DNA of 64,000 nt, taken from UBA822 sp965249775. Its GTDB lineage: Bacteria > Gemmatimonadota > Gemmatimonadetes > Longimicrobiales > Gaopeijiaceae. A model generated the notes under the pieces. It was not told the DNA's origin. It did no database searches and worked only from the letters and a program-made list of their open reading frames with translations. The stretch covers positions 3,410,001 through 3,474,000 of the forward strand of contig OZ252253.1 of assembly GCA_965249775.1 (NCBI GenBank). Reading direction: 5' to 3'. Position numbers and translations under genes: made by a program. Within the stretch, counting starts at the first letter, position 1, and the number at the start of each line of letters is the position of its first letter. Shown here piece after piece: positions 35,008 through 44,357 of this stretch.

Positions 35008-36231
35008 ATGATGAACCGCCGCCAGTTCGTTTCCGCAACCGCCGCAGGCGCCGTAACCACCGTGGGCGTCGTGACATTCGCCCGTGGCTCAGAGTTGCTC
35101 GCATCGAACTCAGAGCAGCTTGCGGCGGACTATGACCTGATCATCAAGGGCGGGCGCGTCATCGATCCCTCACTGCAGCTCGATGCAATCCGCGACGTGG
35201 GGATCACATCAGGCCGGATCGCGGCGGTCGAGCCCGACATCGCGGGCGATGCCGAGGAGGTCATCGACGCGACGGGGAAGGTCGTTGTGCCGGGACTACT
35301 CGACATCCATACGCACTATGGCCGAAACGAAGAAGGCCCCTTGGTGGGCCTTGCCGGCGGTGTGACCGGATGGATCGATGCCGGATCCGCGGGCGCGGAT
35401 CTGATCGACGACATGGCGGCGTTCGCGAGGTCGGCGCCGCAGCCCGCGCGTATGCTTCTCAACATCGGGCGCGCCGGGATCCTTCCCGGGGGCGACACGA
35501 TGGACCTGCGCCTCGCCGATGTCGATGCTGCGAAGGCGGCCATCAACCGCAACCGCGACGTCGTCGTGGGCGTCAAGGCGCGACTGACGGAAGGGGTCGC
35601 GGCCGATGATGTCGAGGTCTTGCGCCGTGCGCAGGAGGTGGCCACGTCCTTCGACTTGCCCGTGATGATCCATATGGGCCAGACGGCCACACCGATGCCC
35701 ACGCTGCTGGCCCAGCTCAAGCGCGGCGACATCGTTACCCACATGTTCGCCCCGCCGCCCAACAGCATCATCGACGACGACGGCCGCATCTTTCCCGGAG
35801 TGCTCGCCGCGCGCCGGCGCGGCGTGTGGTTCGATGTGGCCAACGGGCGGGTGGCTCATCTGCGGTGGGACACCTTCGATGGGATCATCCAGGCGGGTTT
35901 TTGGCCCGATACGATCTCCACCGACGGGAGCACGACGAGCCCTAACGCGGAAAGCGTCATCGACTTCCCCAACGTTCTGTCCAAGTTCCTCAACTTCGGG
36001 ATGACGTTGGATCAGGTCGTCGCCCGCGCGACCGTCAACGCTTCGCGCATCTTTCCGCTGTTCCAGGATCGTGGCACGCTCAACGTGGGCGCACCGGCCG
36101 ACGTGGCGGTGCTTGAGCTGCGAGATGGCACGTTCGAATTCGTCGACAACTACGGGAACACGCGGACCGGCAGCCAAAGACTATTCCCGAGCGAGACCGT
36201 GCTCGGGGGGGAGCGGGTGACCCGCCTATGA
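35008..36231 (+). CDS. Exported amidohydrolase (dihydroorotase/metallo-dependent hydrolase type), paralog A
   Basis: ATG 35008 begins a twin-arginine-type signal (MNRRQFVSATAAG). The 407-residue protein has the amidohydrolase pattern: a strand LIIKGGRVIDPS, the metal ligands in LLDIHTHYG (H101, H103), a probable carbamylated Lys190 in VVGVKARL, a His in MIHMGQT and VTHMFAP, and an Asp in ISTDGST. Similar to its convergent neighbour at 36248. Such enzymes hydrolyse amide or ester bonds, often in cyclic ureides; the substrate is unknown. A GTG at 34978 would add a leader and is less likely. Confidence 0.83.
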   Translation: MMNRRQFVSATAAGAVTTVGVVTFARGSELLASNSEQLAADYDLIIKGGRVIDPSLQLDAIRDVGITSGRIAAVEPDIAGDAEEVIDATGKVVVPGLLDIHTHYGRNEEGPLVGLAGGVTGWIDAGSAGADLIDDMAAFARSAPQPARMLLNIGRAGILPGGDTMDLRLADVDAAKAAINRNRDVVVGVKARLTEGVAADDVEVLRRAQEVATSFDLPVMIHMGQTATPMPTLLAQLKRGDIVTHMFAPPPNSIIDDDGRIFPGVLAARRRGVWFDVANGRVAHLRWDTFDGIIQAGFWPDTISTDGSTTSPNAESVIDFPNVLSKFLNFGMTLDQVVARATVNASRIFPLFQDRGTLNVGAPADVAVLELRDGTFEFVDNYGNTRTGSQRLFPSETVLGGERVTRL

Positions 36232-36247
36232 GTGGTTCTTCGGGTGC

Positions 36248-37531
36248 TTACCACTGCGGCAGGTAGGTCCGTCCGCTCTTGATGGTTCGCCAGGGTACCA
36301 GCTTTTCCGGGCCGACTCTCACTCCGCCGTTGGCATCCACGAACCTATGCTCGCCCGTCTGCATCTCGAAGATGGCGACATCGCCCTCCGCGCCCACGCG
36401 AAGGGTTCCGATCTCCACGTCCCATCCTAGTGCGGCGGCGGGGGTCGCAGTGGTCCTCCGCACCGCCTCCTCCAGCGAGAGCCCGAGGTACAAGAACTTG
36501 GAGATGGTCGTCGCCAGGTCATATGCCGGTCCGTCTTCACCGACGTTATAGGCGTGTACGTCACTGCTTATCGTGCTCGGCAGCACGCCCTGGCGCATCG
36601 CCATTTCCATGGTGTCGAATGAGAAGCTCGACTGACCGTGGCCAACGTCGAACAGCACTCCCCGCTCCAGGGCCTCGCCCGCAGAGGTGCGAAGGATCCC
36701 TTCGCTCGTCAGGATCCCGTCGTCACCTGATTCCGGCGTTCCGGATCGACGGAAGCTGTGGGTCAGCAGGTCTCCGGGTCGCAACAACCGAAGAAGCTCA
36801 TCGATGGGTGTCACGGTCGAGGTGATGTGCATCATGATGGGCAGTCCGAAGGCCTCCGCGGCTTCGAGCGCTCGTTCTACCGCGATCAAGTCGTTCGGTC
36901 CGGACTGACCTCTGCCGGCCCGGACCTTCACCCCCAAGATCAGGTCTCGATGCTGCTCGATGGTCTGAATGGCACGGTTGACGTCGGCGTGCTCCAAGTC
37001 CTGGAGCTCTCCCCGGAGATTGGTGACCATACCTGTGGCGGAGATGTTCAAGAACGTCCGAATTCGGGTGGACTGCGCCTCGATGACATACTTCCGAAAG
37101 CCTGGGAAGGTCTGGGCCCCGGCGGATCCGGGATCCAGGACCGTGGTGGAGCCTCGGCTGAGACAATACTTGTCCGCGTTTATGCCGTAGTGGGAAACAC
37201 CCTCGAAAACATGGGCATGCAGATCGATCAAGCCGGGCGTCACGATCCGCCCGCCCGCCTCGATGACCTCCCGCCAACCCGCAGGATCAATCACCTGTGC
37301 GACTTCGGCGATTCTTCCGCTCCGGATGCCGACGTCATAGCGGCCGTTCAATCCCTCTGACGGATCCACGACCCTCCCGCCACGAATCAGAACATCTGAG
37401 GTCTGCTCATTATCGGGCAACGTGGTTGTTGATGCGAAGGCGGTCCTGGCAGAGAGGCCTGTAGTCAATCCAGCCGCTGTTGCTACGGCGGCTGTCAAGA
37501 AATGCCGTCTCGGTATGGCCTGTGTGTTCAT
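36248..37531 (-). CDS. Exported amidohydrolase, paralog B
   Basis: The 427-residue protein has a twin-arginine-type signal (PRRHFLTAAVATAAG). It has metal ligands LIDLHAHV (H105, H107), a Lys in LGVKVRAG that is probably carbamylated, a His in MMHITST and LTHSF, and an Asp in ISSDVHA. It is similar in layout to the gene at 35008, and the two converge with 16 bases between. The last 205 bases are duplicated at 27900, showing that this locus has been copied. Substrate unknown. Confidence 0.83.
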   Translation of the reverse strand: MNTQAIPRRHFLTAAVATAAGLTTGLSARTAFASTTTLPDNEQTSDVLIRGGRVVDPSEGLNGRYDVGIRSGRIAEVAQVIDPAGWREVIEAGGRIVTPGLIDLHAHVFEGVSHYGINADKYCLSRGSTTVLDPGSAGAQTFPGFRKYVIEAQSTRIRTFLNISATGMVTNLRGELQDLEHADVNRAIQTIEQHRDLILGVKVRAGRGQSGPNDLIAVERALEAAEAFGLPIMMHITSTVTPIDELLRLLRPGDLLTHSFRRSGTPESGDDGILTSEGILRTSAGEALERGVLFDVGHGQSSFSFDTMEMAMRQGVLPSTISSDVHAYNVGEDGPAYDLATTISKFLYLGLSLEEAVRRTTATPAAALGWDVEIGTLRVGAEGDVAIFEMQTGEHRFVDANGGVRVGPEKLVPWRTIKSGRTYLPQW

Positions 37532-37627
37532 CTTCTCACGCGCCCACGAGCTCTGTCAGGGTCATGCCGATGACCTTCTGGTTGGATCGGCGGGGAGTGC
37601 TTCGCGCGCCCTAGTGGTGTGCCCGAG

Positions 37628-38629
37628 TCAGGGCGTCACTCTCACCCTAACGTTCTCGTAGGTGAATCTGGCGCCATCGCTGGCGACCGCCCGGAGCACG
37701 TACTCTCCCGGCTCGTCGAAGCTCACCTCAGACACCCATCTCCGGTCCTCGGGCGGCACGGGGAGGATGTACGGAGGCGACCACGGAGAATTCGCGTACA
37801 TACGGGAGTCCATCCACGTCTTCATCTGAGTGGGGCGGAAGGTCGCGTGGTCGGCGACACCACGGTAGACCATCCACGTGAACCTCAGGCCGGGTGGGCT
37901 CCTGACGACCGATCCCCGCGGGGTGCGGTAAAGCTCCTCCACTGACTGTGGCGGCCGTCGCTCTCGTCTCGGGGGGTAGTCGTCCGGATCGTCCGCATAG
38001 GCCACCAGGCTCACGGTCTCTCCTACCCTTACGGTGCGTTCGGTTGCGCCCCCAACCTCGAGCTCGGGGGGGAGGTTGGTCCGGAGATCCTGATGGGTGC
38101 TGCCGTGGTTTCCTCCCACGTCCGTGGACATCGCCTGGCCATCGATCGCGTAGTTGCCGGCAAGCGAGGCGTACACTCTCTGCGTCTTTCCGTTGGCAAC
38201 GAGCGTCCAGACCACCTGCCTCTCTTCGGGGCCGCCAAACTCCTCGGGGTCCGGCAGCGTGATGGTGAAGAGGAAGGGATTGCGACGGGGATAGAAATGG
38301 GTCGGCTGACCCTGGTCGGCGTCTTCGGGATCGTAGGACACCTCGAACGCCTCATCCGGCTGTAGGTCCGGGTTTTGCCCGAACTCGACGACCGCGAAGT
38401 GGTTGTCGGGGCCTAGGGGGAGCTCGAACTCCTGCTCCCAGTTCTCATTGAAGTAGCCGAACCAGAGCTTGATCGACCCGTCCGCCTGCTGCTCCCACCC
38501 GTCGAAGGCCGGAAAAAGCTTCTGGCCTTGCAGGTGCATGGTCTGCGCGGCCGCTCCGTTGGCGGCTCCGCCGAAGAGGAAGAGCGCTGCCAGTGGGGCC
38601 ATCAGCAGCCACTTCCTTCTTGTCCTCAC
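37628..38629 (-). CDS. Secreted protein of unknown function, coupled to cytochrome/copper protein
   Basis: The 333-residue protein has a basic signal peptide (MRTRRKWLLMAPLAALFLF...AAQ). The mature part is strand-rich, with LFPAFDGWEQQADGSIKLWFGYFNENWEQEFELPLG, QPTHFYPRRNPFLFTITLP and a C-terminal EVSFDEPGEYVLRAVASDGARFTYENVRVRV, which looks like an immunoglobulin-like fold. The gene overlaps the preceding one by four bases (ATGA), so it is translated with it and probably acts with it. I know similar proteins in acidobacteria only as hypothetical. Confidence 0.68.
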   Translation of the reverse strand: MRTRRKWLLMAPLAALFLFGGAANGAAAQTMHLQGQKLFPAFDGWEQQADGSIKLWFGYFNENWEQEFELPLGPDNHFAVVEFGQNPDLQPDEAFEVSYDPEDADQGQPTHFYPRRNPFLFTITLPDPEEFGGPEERQVVWTLVANGKTQRVYASLAGNYAIDGQAMSTDVGGNHGSTHQDLRTNLPPELEVGGATERTVRVGETVSLVAYADDPDDYPPRRERRPPQSVEELYRTPRGSVVRSPPGLRFTWMVYRGVADHATFRPTQMKTWMDSRMYANSPWSPPYILPVPPEDRRWVSEVSFDEPGEYVLRAVASDGARFTYENVRVRVTP

Positions 38630-40188
38630 GGGAGGCCGTCCCCGTCATCCGCTGCCGGCGGCTCGAACGTCTCCTCTGCAAAGGCCCAACAGAGCGGGCA
38701 GCCGACATCGAAGTCGTTCCTGTCCTTCATCGTCTTGCGTCGCTCGGCCATCTCGGCCTGGAACTCCTCTTCCGTCAGGCTGACCACCCAACCCAGCTCG
38801 AGGAACATGTTCGCCACAGAGCGCCGGCCGCTTCCTTGCCAGTTTCTGTTGTCGGCCATGTTCTGGTTGTCATCCGTGGTGTCGAGATAGCCGACGTAGC
38901 GCACTATGGTGCCCTTTGGCAGCAGCGGTTCGTGACCCGGGGCGTACAGATATTGCTTGACCCAGTTGTGGTCATAGCCCACGCAGTTGAGGGTGTGCAC
39001 GACGGGGCCCCAGATCGCTTCGACGCATGAGCGCATTCCCGGTGCATGGAGGTGCGGCTCCCAGGCGTAGACCTTCGTGTGCTGATTCAGCACGGTGAAG
39101 GTTTCGAACCGCTGGTTTGCTTCCCCCGGCCTTGCATAGACGTCGACGTCGTTTCCCATGGACAGGCTGCCCCGGCGCCGGTATTTCGGCTCGTAGCCCT
39201 TGGGATGGAGGTAGAAGCCGAATTCGAGGTGCGCCGTGGTCTCCCGAAGCTGGTTCGGTCGATAATGCCCGTTGTTCAGATGAATTACGGAGTTCGCCGG
39301 CAAAGGATAGCCGGCCTCATCCGGGAAGATGTCCGCGTTCCGTCCTACTTCGTGAACGGGATAGCTGATCCTCCGGCTCGTTACGTTGCCATCCTCGTCC
39401 AGGACGCGGACCCCATAGTTCATGTGGTGCCAGACGAAGCGTCCGCCCACCGTGTTCGCGAGGGCCGGGTCGTCGAAGGAGAGATCGCTGACCTCTCGGA
39501 CCTGGACGCCCTTCACATACCGGTCTTCCAGGAGCCCAGTCGGGAGCATGCCGAAATCTCCCCACTGGTCCGGGCCGACTATGGGCACTGTCACCGGGTC
39601 CATCGGAATGATCAGGTCCGGCTCCCCGTACTCCCATGGTACGGCGCCGGATGCGGCGCGGACTGACACGTCGCCCGACTCACCGAGGGCCAGGGCGTGG
39701 TCCGGCGCGTCGGTAGGATCGCCCTCGGGAGTTCCGTGGTCCACCCAGGCCTGGATCTTCGCCAGCTCTTCGTCCCTGAGGTACTCGGAGTCGCGGAATT
39801 CTTGGATCCCGATGTTCCGTTCCACGTAGAACGGCGGCATCGCCCCGCTCCGGTCCCGGATGGCCGTCCGCTCCTTGATCCTCCGTGCATACCTCCGCAC
39901 CTCCTGGTACGTCGTCAGCGCCATGGGCGCCATGCCTTCGGTCGTGTGGCACTTCACGCAGTTCACGCGGAGAATGGGGGCGATGTCCTTGTGGTAGGTC
40001 ACCCCTGTTGGATCGATCCCGAAGTCTTCCGCGGCGTAGAGATACGGCTCGATGTTGGCGAGGCTCGCATCCCGCACCGGGATCGACGTTTGACCCGTCA
40101 GCGATGGTGCGCCGATGCTGAGTATCACGGCGATCACCGAAAGACTGGAGAGCGCCCGAAACCAAACCCTACGACCTGAGGGGTTCAT
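38626..40188 (-). CDS. Cytochrome c fused to a copper mono-oxygenase-like (PHM-type) domain
   Basis: ATG 40188 starts a signal peptide (about residues 1-32) in a 520-residue protein. A single c-type haem site CVKCH lies at 77-81. A beta-rich part follows with potential copper ligands: FVWHHMNYGV, HLEFGFYLHPKG, YAWEPHLHAPGMR and GYDHNWV, resembling PHM-like ascorbate-dependent mono-oxygenases. A GCPLCW motif is near the C-terminus. The haem may donate electrons to the copper centre. The downstream gene overlaps by four bases. Enzyme activity is inferred; a binding or structural role is possible. A kinase-like remnant lies just upstream. Confidence 0.72.
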   Translation of the reverse strand: MNPSGRRVWFRALSSLSVIAVILSIGAPSLTGQTSIPVRDASLANIEPYLYAAEDFGIDPTGVTYHKDIAPILRVNCVKCHTTEGMAPMALTTYQEVRRYARRIKERTAIRDRSGAMPPFYVERNIGIQEFRDSEYLRDEELAKIQAWVDHGTPEGDPTDAPDHALALGESGDVSVRAASGAVPWEYGEPDLIIPMDPVTVPIVGPDQWGDFGMLPTGLLEDRYVKGVQVREVSDLSFDDPALANTVGGRFVWHHMNYGVRVLDEDGNVTSRRISYPVHEVGRNADIFPDEAGYPLPANSVIHLNNGHYRPNQLRETTAHLEFGFYLHPKGYEPKYRRRGSLSMGNDVDVYARPGEANQRFETFTVLNQHTKVYAWEPHLHAPGMRSCVEAIWGPVVHTLNCVGYDHNWVKQYLYAPGHEPLLPKGTIVRYVGYLDTTDDNQNMADNRNWQGSGRRSVANMFLELGWVVSLTEEEFQAEMAERRKTMKDRNDFDVGCPLCWAFAEETFEPPAADDGDGLP

Positions 40189-40257
40189 CGCGACCTTCCT
40201 CCTTTGTGAGAAGCAACAGAAGCCGCCAGTTCTGACTGTACTGCTCTGACTTGACCG

Positions 40258-40300
40258 TTGCAAGCTGCCCTCGAAGGGCCACTACACCGCCGACTCACCG
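40258..40300 (+). pseudogene. Possible Ser/Thr kinase 5' remnant (3)
   Basis: TTGCAAGCTGCCCTCGAAGG followed by CCACTACACCGCCGA aligns to the LNAALEGRYAIE coding sequence of other kinase starts, with one inserted base. It is short, but matches remnants at 21900, 34795, 47301 and 58466. Confidence 0.4.
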
Positions 40301-40487
40301 TTTCCTTGCTCATTGACGGATCTACCAGCATCTTGCCCGCATTCTTCACGGTTGGGCACCGTTTCCGTCTCCTCTAGCAGTGCTGCCATGAACGACCCCT
40401 CCGACAATTCTCGTAGGCTTGCGCGCGAGATCCACGGCCGAAGTCTCTGGCGTCATTGGAGCTGCTGCAGTGGCTTCTAGTCTTGGC

Positions 40488-42173
40488 GTGTTCCTCTCTG
40501 AGCTGAAGCGCCGGAAGGTCTACCAGGTCGCCCTTGTATACATAGTCGTCGGTCTCGCAGTCCTTAGTGCGGCCGAGGTGATCCTGGATCCGCTCGGACT
40601 CGAAGGCGCTCGACCTATCATCGTTCTTCTCACCCTCGTGGGATTCCCGCTGGCCGTGATCCTCGCATGGGCGTATGAGGTCAGGCCCGAGCAGCCGAGG
40701 GTCGTCGAACCCTCCGGCGAGGAAGCCGGTTCAAATGTAGAGACCGTAGCGCCGACCGAACCCAGAACGGCCGCAGAGCCAAGGTCGATCGCGGTGCTCT
40801 CCTTCGCGAACATGAGCGCCGACCCCGAGAACGAGTACTTCTGCGATGGCATCTCGGAAGAGATCATCAACGCCCTTGCGCACATCCCCGAGCTCAAGGT
40901 CGCGGGTCGGACATCGGCATTCTCGTTCAAGGGAACGACTCTGGACGTGCCCGAGATCGGAGCCAAGCTGAAGGTCGCCACGGTCCTGGAGGGGAGCGTG
41001 CGCAAAGTGAAGGACCAGCTCCGGATTACGGCGCAGCTCATCGACGTCGAGAGCGGATACCATCTCTGGTCCGAGCAGTTCGACCGACAACTCGACGACA
41101 TCTTCGAGATTCAGAACGAGATCGCGACGAACATCGCCGAGCGGTTGAAGGTGACGATCGGAAGTACGGCGCGAGGGCACATGCTGCAAACCAACAATGT
41201 GGAGGCCTACGAGTTGTATCTGAAGGGCCGAGCCCTGCTGTATCAACGCGGAATGGCGATGTTCCAGGCGCGCGAACGTTTCGAGGAAGCCCTCGCCCTG
41301 GATCCGCAGTACGCGTTGGCCCACGCCGGTCTGGCCGACAGTTACTCGATCCTCGGCTACTACGGACTCATCGAGCCCCCCGAGGCATGGCCGCCTGCAC
41401 GCAAATCCGCTGAGCATGCAGTAGCGCTAGCGCCCGACCTCGCGGAGGCGCACAATGCCCTCGCAATCCTAGCCTTCGTCCGGGATTGGGACTGGGCAAC
41501 GACGGGCCGCGAGTTTCGGCGCTCCCTCGAGCTTAATCCGAGCTACGTCCAGGCCCGATGTTGGTACGCTATGGCTTACCTCCAGGGGACCAGGGAAGAC
41601 CACGAAGCTGCGATCGCGGAGGCACGAGTGGCAGTGGACGTCGACCCCCTATCCCCCTACGCCCACACGATGCTCGGGTATGTCTTGGCCGCCGCAGGTG
41701 ATGCAGGAGAGGCAGTTGAGGAAGCCCGAAGAGGTGCGGAAGCCGACTCAGATTCGTACTGGGGCCAGTTTATACTGGCGACCGCGTACCATTGCGACGC
41801 GCTCCTTCCGGAAGCGGAAGGCGCGTATCAAAGGGCTTTGTCCGCATCGAACCGTCATCCTTTGGCCCTGGCGAACCTGGGCAGGCTCTATTCCGATTGG
41901 GAGAAGTCGGCGGACGCGGCGGCGGTCGACGCCGAGCTCTTGGCCCGGTCCAGAGAGGAATACGTACAACCCATCACTATCGCGCTAGCGGCGGCGTCTG
42001 CCGGGAGGTCCGAAGAGGCGCTCGGGCTACTCCAACAGGCTTGCGAAGAACACGATCCCTGGCTGGCATGGGGGGCGCTCACTTCGCCATGGCTCGAGCC
42101 GTTGCGAACGCTCCCGGAATACGAGGAGATACTGACGCGAATGAAGCTGCCGGTAACAGGCAGCGATTCGTAA
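40488..42173 (+). CDS. TolB/FlgO-like and TPR membrane protein
   Basis: The likely start is GTG 40488, which gives VFLSELKRRKVYQVALVYIVVG, a usual start for this family; TTG 40419 is also in frame. Residues about 10-70 hold two membrane helices. A FlgO/TolB-like nucleotide-cyclase-associated domain follows: SIAVLSFANMSADPENEYFCDGISEEIINALAHIPELKVAGRTSAFSFKG, then VLEGSVRK and ITAQLID. From about residue 270 TPR helices continue to the end. Homologues are abundant in gemmatimonads and are adaptors or sensors of unknown signal. It precedes a YtcJ-like amidohydrolase gene by 68 bases. Confidence 0.85.
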   Translation: MFLSELKRRKVYQVALVYIVVGLAVLSAAEVILDPLGLEGARPIIVLLTLVGFPLAVILAWAYEVRPEQPRVVEPSGEEAGSNVETVAPTEPRTAAEPRSIAVLSFANMSADPENEYFCDGISEEIINALAHIPELKVAGRTSAFSFKGTTLDVPEIGAKLKVATVLEGSVRKVKDQLRITAQLIDVESGYHLWSEQFDRQLDDIFEIQNEIATNIAERLKVTIGSTARGHMLQTNNVEAYELYLKGRALLYQRGMAMFQARERFEEALALDPQYALAHAGLADSYSILGYYGLIEPPEAWPPARKSAEHAVALAPDLAEAHNALAILAFVRDWDWATTGREFRRSLELNPSYVQARCWYAMAYLQGTREDHEAAIAEARVAVDVDPLSPYAHTMLGYVLAAAGDAGEAVEEARRGAEADSDSYWGQFILATAYHCDALLPEAEGAYQRALSASNRHPLALANLGRLYSDWEKSADAAAVDAELLARSREEYVQPITIALAAASAGRSEEALGLLQQACEEHDPWLAWGALTSPWLEPLRTLPEYEEILTRMKLPVTGSDS

Positions 42174-42241
42174 AGTATTGGGCCTCGCGTCTTCGTGGTA
42201 CTCGTGATGGGCGTCGGCAAACTTGCGAAGGAGAACGCACG

Positions 42242-43954
42242 ATGAGAGAGACATCAGCACGCATCATCCTGTGTGTGGCGCTCCTCTGGGTGGCGATCTC
42301 TGGGAGCGCGTCGGCGGACCAGCTGACGGTCTACCCGGCCCGCCGGATCATCACAATGGACCCGTCGCTGCCGACCGCGACGGCCGTCGCCGTCAGAGAC
42401 GACCGGATCGTGGCCGTGGGCACGATGGAGACGCTCCAACCGTGGCTCGAGGCGTTCGACTACGAGATCGATGAGACGTTTCGCGACAAGGTGTTGCTGC
42501 CGGGGTTCATCGATCCGCACCTGCATCCCGATCTGGCCGTCTCACTGCTGGCGCGGAATGAGATCGTCACACCGGAGGACTGGGATCTGCCCTCGCGGTT
42601 CATCGAAGGCGTGACGGACCGGGCGGGCTACCTGGCGCGGCTCCAGGAGCTGGTCGATCGGGATCCGGATTCCGACAAGACGTTCTTCACATGGGGGTAT
42701 AATGCCTTCTGGCATGGGCTCATCACGCGGCAGGATCTGGACGCGATCTCGGCGACACGCCCGATCGTGGTGACGCAGCGCTCCTCACACGAGGTCGTGC
42801 TGAACACTGCCGCACTCGAGGCCGCGCAGATCAGCGAGGCCGACGCGGCCAGGGTATCCGACGGGGTCGATTGGGAGGCTGGGCGGTTCTGGGAACGCGG
42901 CCAGGCCGTGGTCCAAGGGGGTATCGCCCGCTACTTGCGGGATCGCGACGCATCAGACAACGGCTTGGCCTTGGTGGCCGATCTGATCCATCGCGGCGGT
43001 GTGACGACGATCTCCACCGCAGGTAGTGCGCCGAGGCCAGGCTCCGCAACATGGACCGCATACGATTCCGAGCGGATACCGTTCCGGACCCTCATCGTTC
43101 CTAGGCCAGGTGGGTTCAACCGCAGGCCCGGAGCCACGCTGTCCGACAAGTTTGAAAACGATCAGGCGGCGAACACGGGGCGGATGATCTACACGAAGGG
43201 CATCAAGTTCATGCTGGACGGCGCGATGTTCGCGCAATACATGCAGATGGGCCCTCCCGGCTACATCGACGGCCACGAGGGCGAGTGGCTCATGCCGCCC
43301 GAGCAGCTGAAACCCCAGATCGAGCCGTTCTGGCAGTCGGGGTTCGACATCAACATCCACGTCAACGGGGATTTGGGAGTCGACGTCACGCTCGATGCGC
43401 TCGAGGACCTGCTCGAAGAGTATCCACGCCCCGACCATCGTTACATCCTGCAGCACTTCGGGTTCTCACGGCAGGATCAGGCCACCCGGCTCGGGCGGCT
43501 GAACGGTGTCGTGTCGGCCACCGGATACTACCTGTGGCAGTTGGGTGACAAGTATGCGGAGGTCGGGATCGGCCCGGAGCGCGCCGACCAGATGATCCGC
43601 CTGGGGTCCTTGGTGCGGAACGGCGTGAAGGTCACGCTGCACTCCGACCTGCCGATGGGACCAGTGCGACCGCTCCTGGCCATCTGGTCGGTGACGACGC
43701 GAAAGACGGCCAGCGGCACGGTGCGGGGGCCAGAGGAGGCGCTGACGCTCGACCAGGGCCTGCGCGCGGTGACGGTCGATGCCGCGTGGTCGCTTCGGAT
43801 GGACCACGAGATCGGTAGTATCGCGGCCGGCAAGAAGGCCGATTTCGCCGTCCTGGAGGAGGATCCCTACGCCGTGTCACCCGACGACGTGAAAGACATT
43901 CGTGTCTGGGGGACTGTTTTTGAGGGTCAGGTCTTCCCGGTTGTTTTCGACTGA
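42242..43954 (+). CDS. Secreted YtcJ-like amidohydrolase
   Basis: ATG 42242 follows GGAGAACGC and begins a signal peptide (about 1-25). The 570-residue protein is a YtcJ-type metal-dependent hydrolase: AVAVRDDRIVAVGTMETL, metal ligands PGFIDPHLHP (H93, H95), a mid-protein DINIHVNGDLGVD carrying another His, HRYILQHFGFS, LHSDLPMGP with the metal Asp, and the C-terminal GSIAAGKKADFAVLEEDP that is diagnostic of the family. These act on amides or similar bonds; the substrate is unknown. Export is unusual compared with the cytoplasmic members. Confidence 0.87.
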   Translation: MRETSARIILCVALLWVAISGSASADQLTVYPARRIITMDPSLPTATAVAVRDDRIVAVGTMETLQPWLEAFDYEIDETFRDKVLLPGFIDPHLHPDLAVSLLARNEIVTPEDWDLPSRFIEGVTDRAGYLARLQELVDRDPDSDKTFFTWGYNAFWHGLITRQDLDAISATRPIVVTQRSSHEVVLNTAALEAAQISEADAARVSDGVDWEAGRFWERGQAVVQGGIARYLRDRDASDNGLALVADLIHRGGVTTISTAGSAPRPGSATWTAYDSERIPFRTLIVPRPGGFNRRPGATLSDKFENDQAANTGRMIYTKGIKFMLDGAMFAQYMQMGPPGYIDGHEGEWLMPPEQLKPQIEPFWQSGFDINIHVNGDLGVDVTLDALEDLLEEYPRPDHRYILQHFGFSRQDQATRLGRLNGVVSATGYYLWQLGDKYAEVGIGPERADQMIRLGSLVRNGVKVTLHSDLPMGPVRPLLAIWSVTTRKTASGTVRGPEEALTLDQGLRAVTVDAAWSLRMDHEIGSIAAGKKADFAVLEEDPYAVSPDDVKDIRVWGTVFEGQVFPVVFD

Positions 43955-43980
43955 AGCCCAGTCGGGGTAGTAGCTCAGCC

Positions 43981-44301
43981 CTAGGGGGACGGGGCGATCC
44001 CCACCAGCAACACCAGTCGTTCCTCACGCCGGTTCCTGACGCCGTGGAGCACCCCTGTCGGCGCCCACACGGTGTGGCCAGCTCCCGCCTCATGTACAGC
44101 ATCGCCCACCGTGAATTCGCCGTACCCCTCGAGCACGTGATAGAACTTGTCCTGACCCTCGTGGGTGTGAACCCGCTGCTCGACTCCGGGCTCCAGGGAA
44201 TTCAGCCCCAGGAGCATACGGGTGCTCTGAAACAGGGTCGCCTTGCCCACACCACCATCCTTGATCGGGACATGGCTCCGGTAGTTCTTGATCGTTTCCA
44301 C
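43981..44301 (-). CDS. Single-domain cupin
   Basis: The 106-residue protein is a small cupin barrel: VEQRVHTHEGQDKFYHVLEGYGEFTVGD with His residues and Glu in the first cupin motif, then AGHTVWAPTGVLHGVRNRREE with the second motif's His. Metal binding is likely. There is no signal peptide, so it is cytoplasmic. The substrate is unknown; such cupins are often dioxygenases, isomerases or ligand sensors. Confidence 0.78.
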   Translation of the reverse strand: METIKNYRSHVPIKDGGVGKATLFQSTRMLLGLNSLEPGVEQRVHTHEGQDKFYHVLEGYGEFTVGDAVHEAGAGHTVWAPTGVLHGVRNRREERLVLLVGIAPSP

Positions 44302-44357
44302 GTGGAAGATCTCCCTCCTCTTACCGGCGTCGGCGCCTAGCGGGGCCGTAGCTTGAT

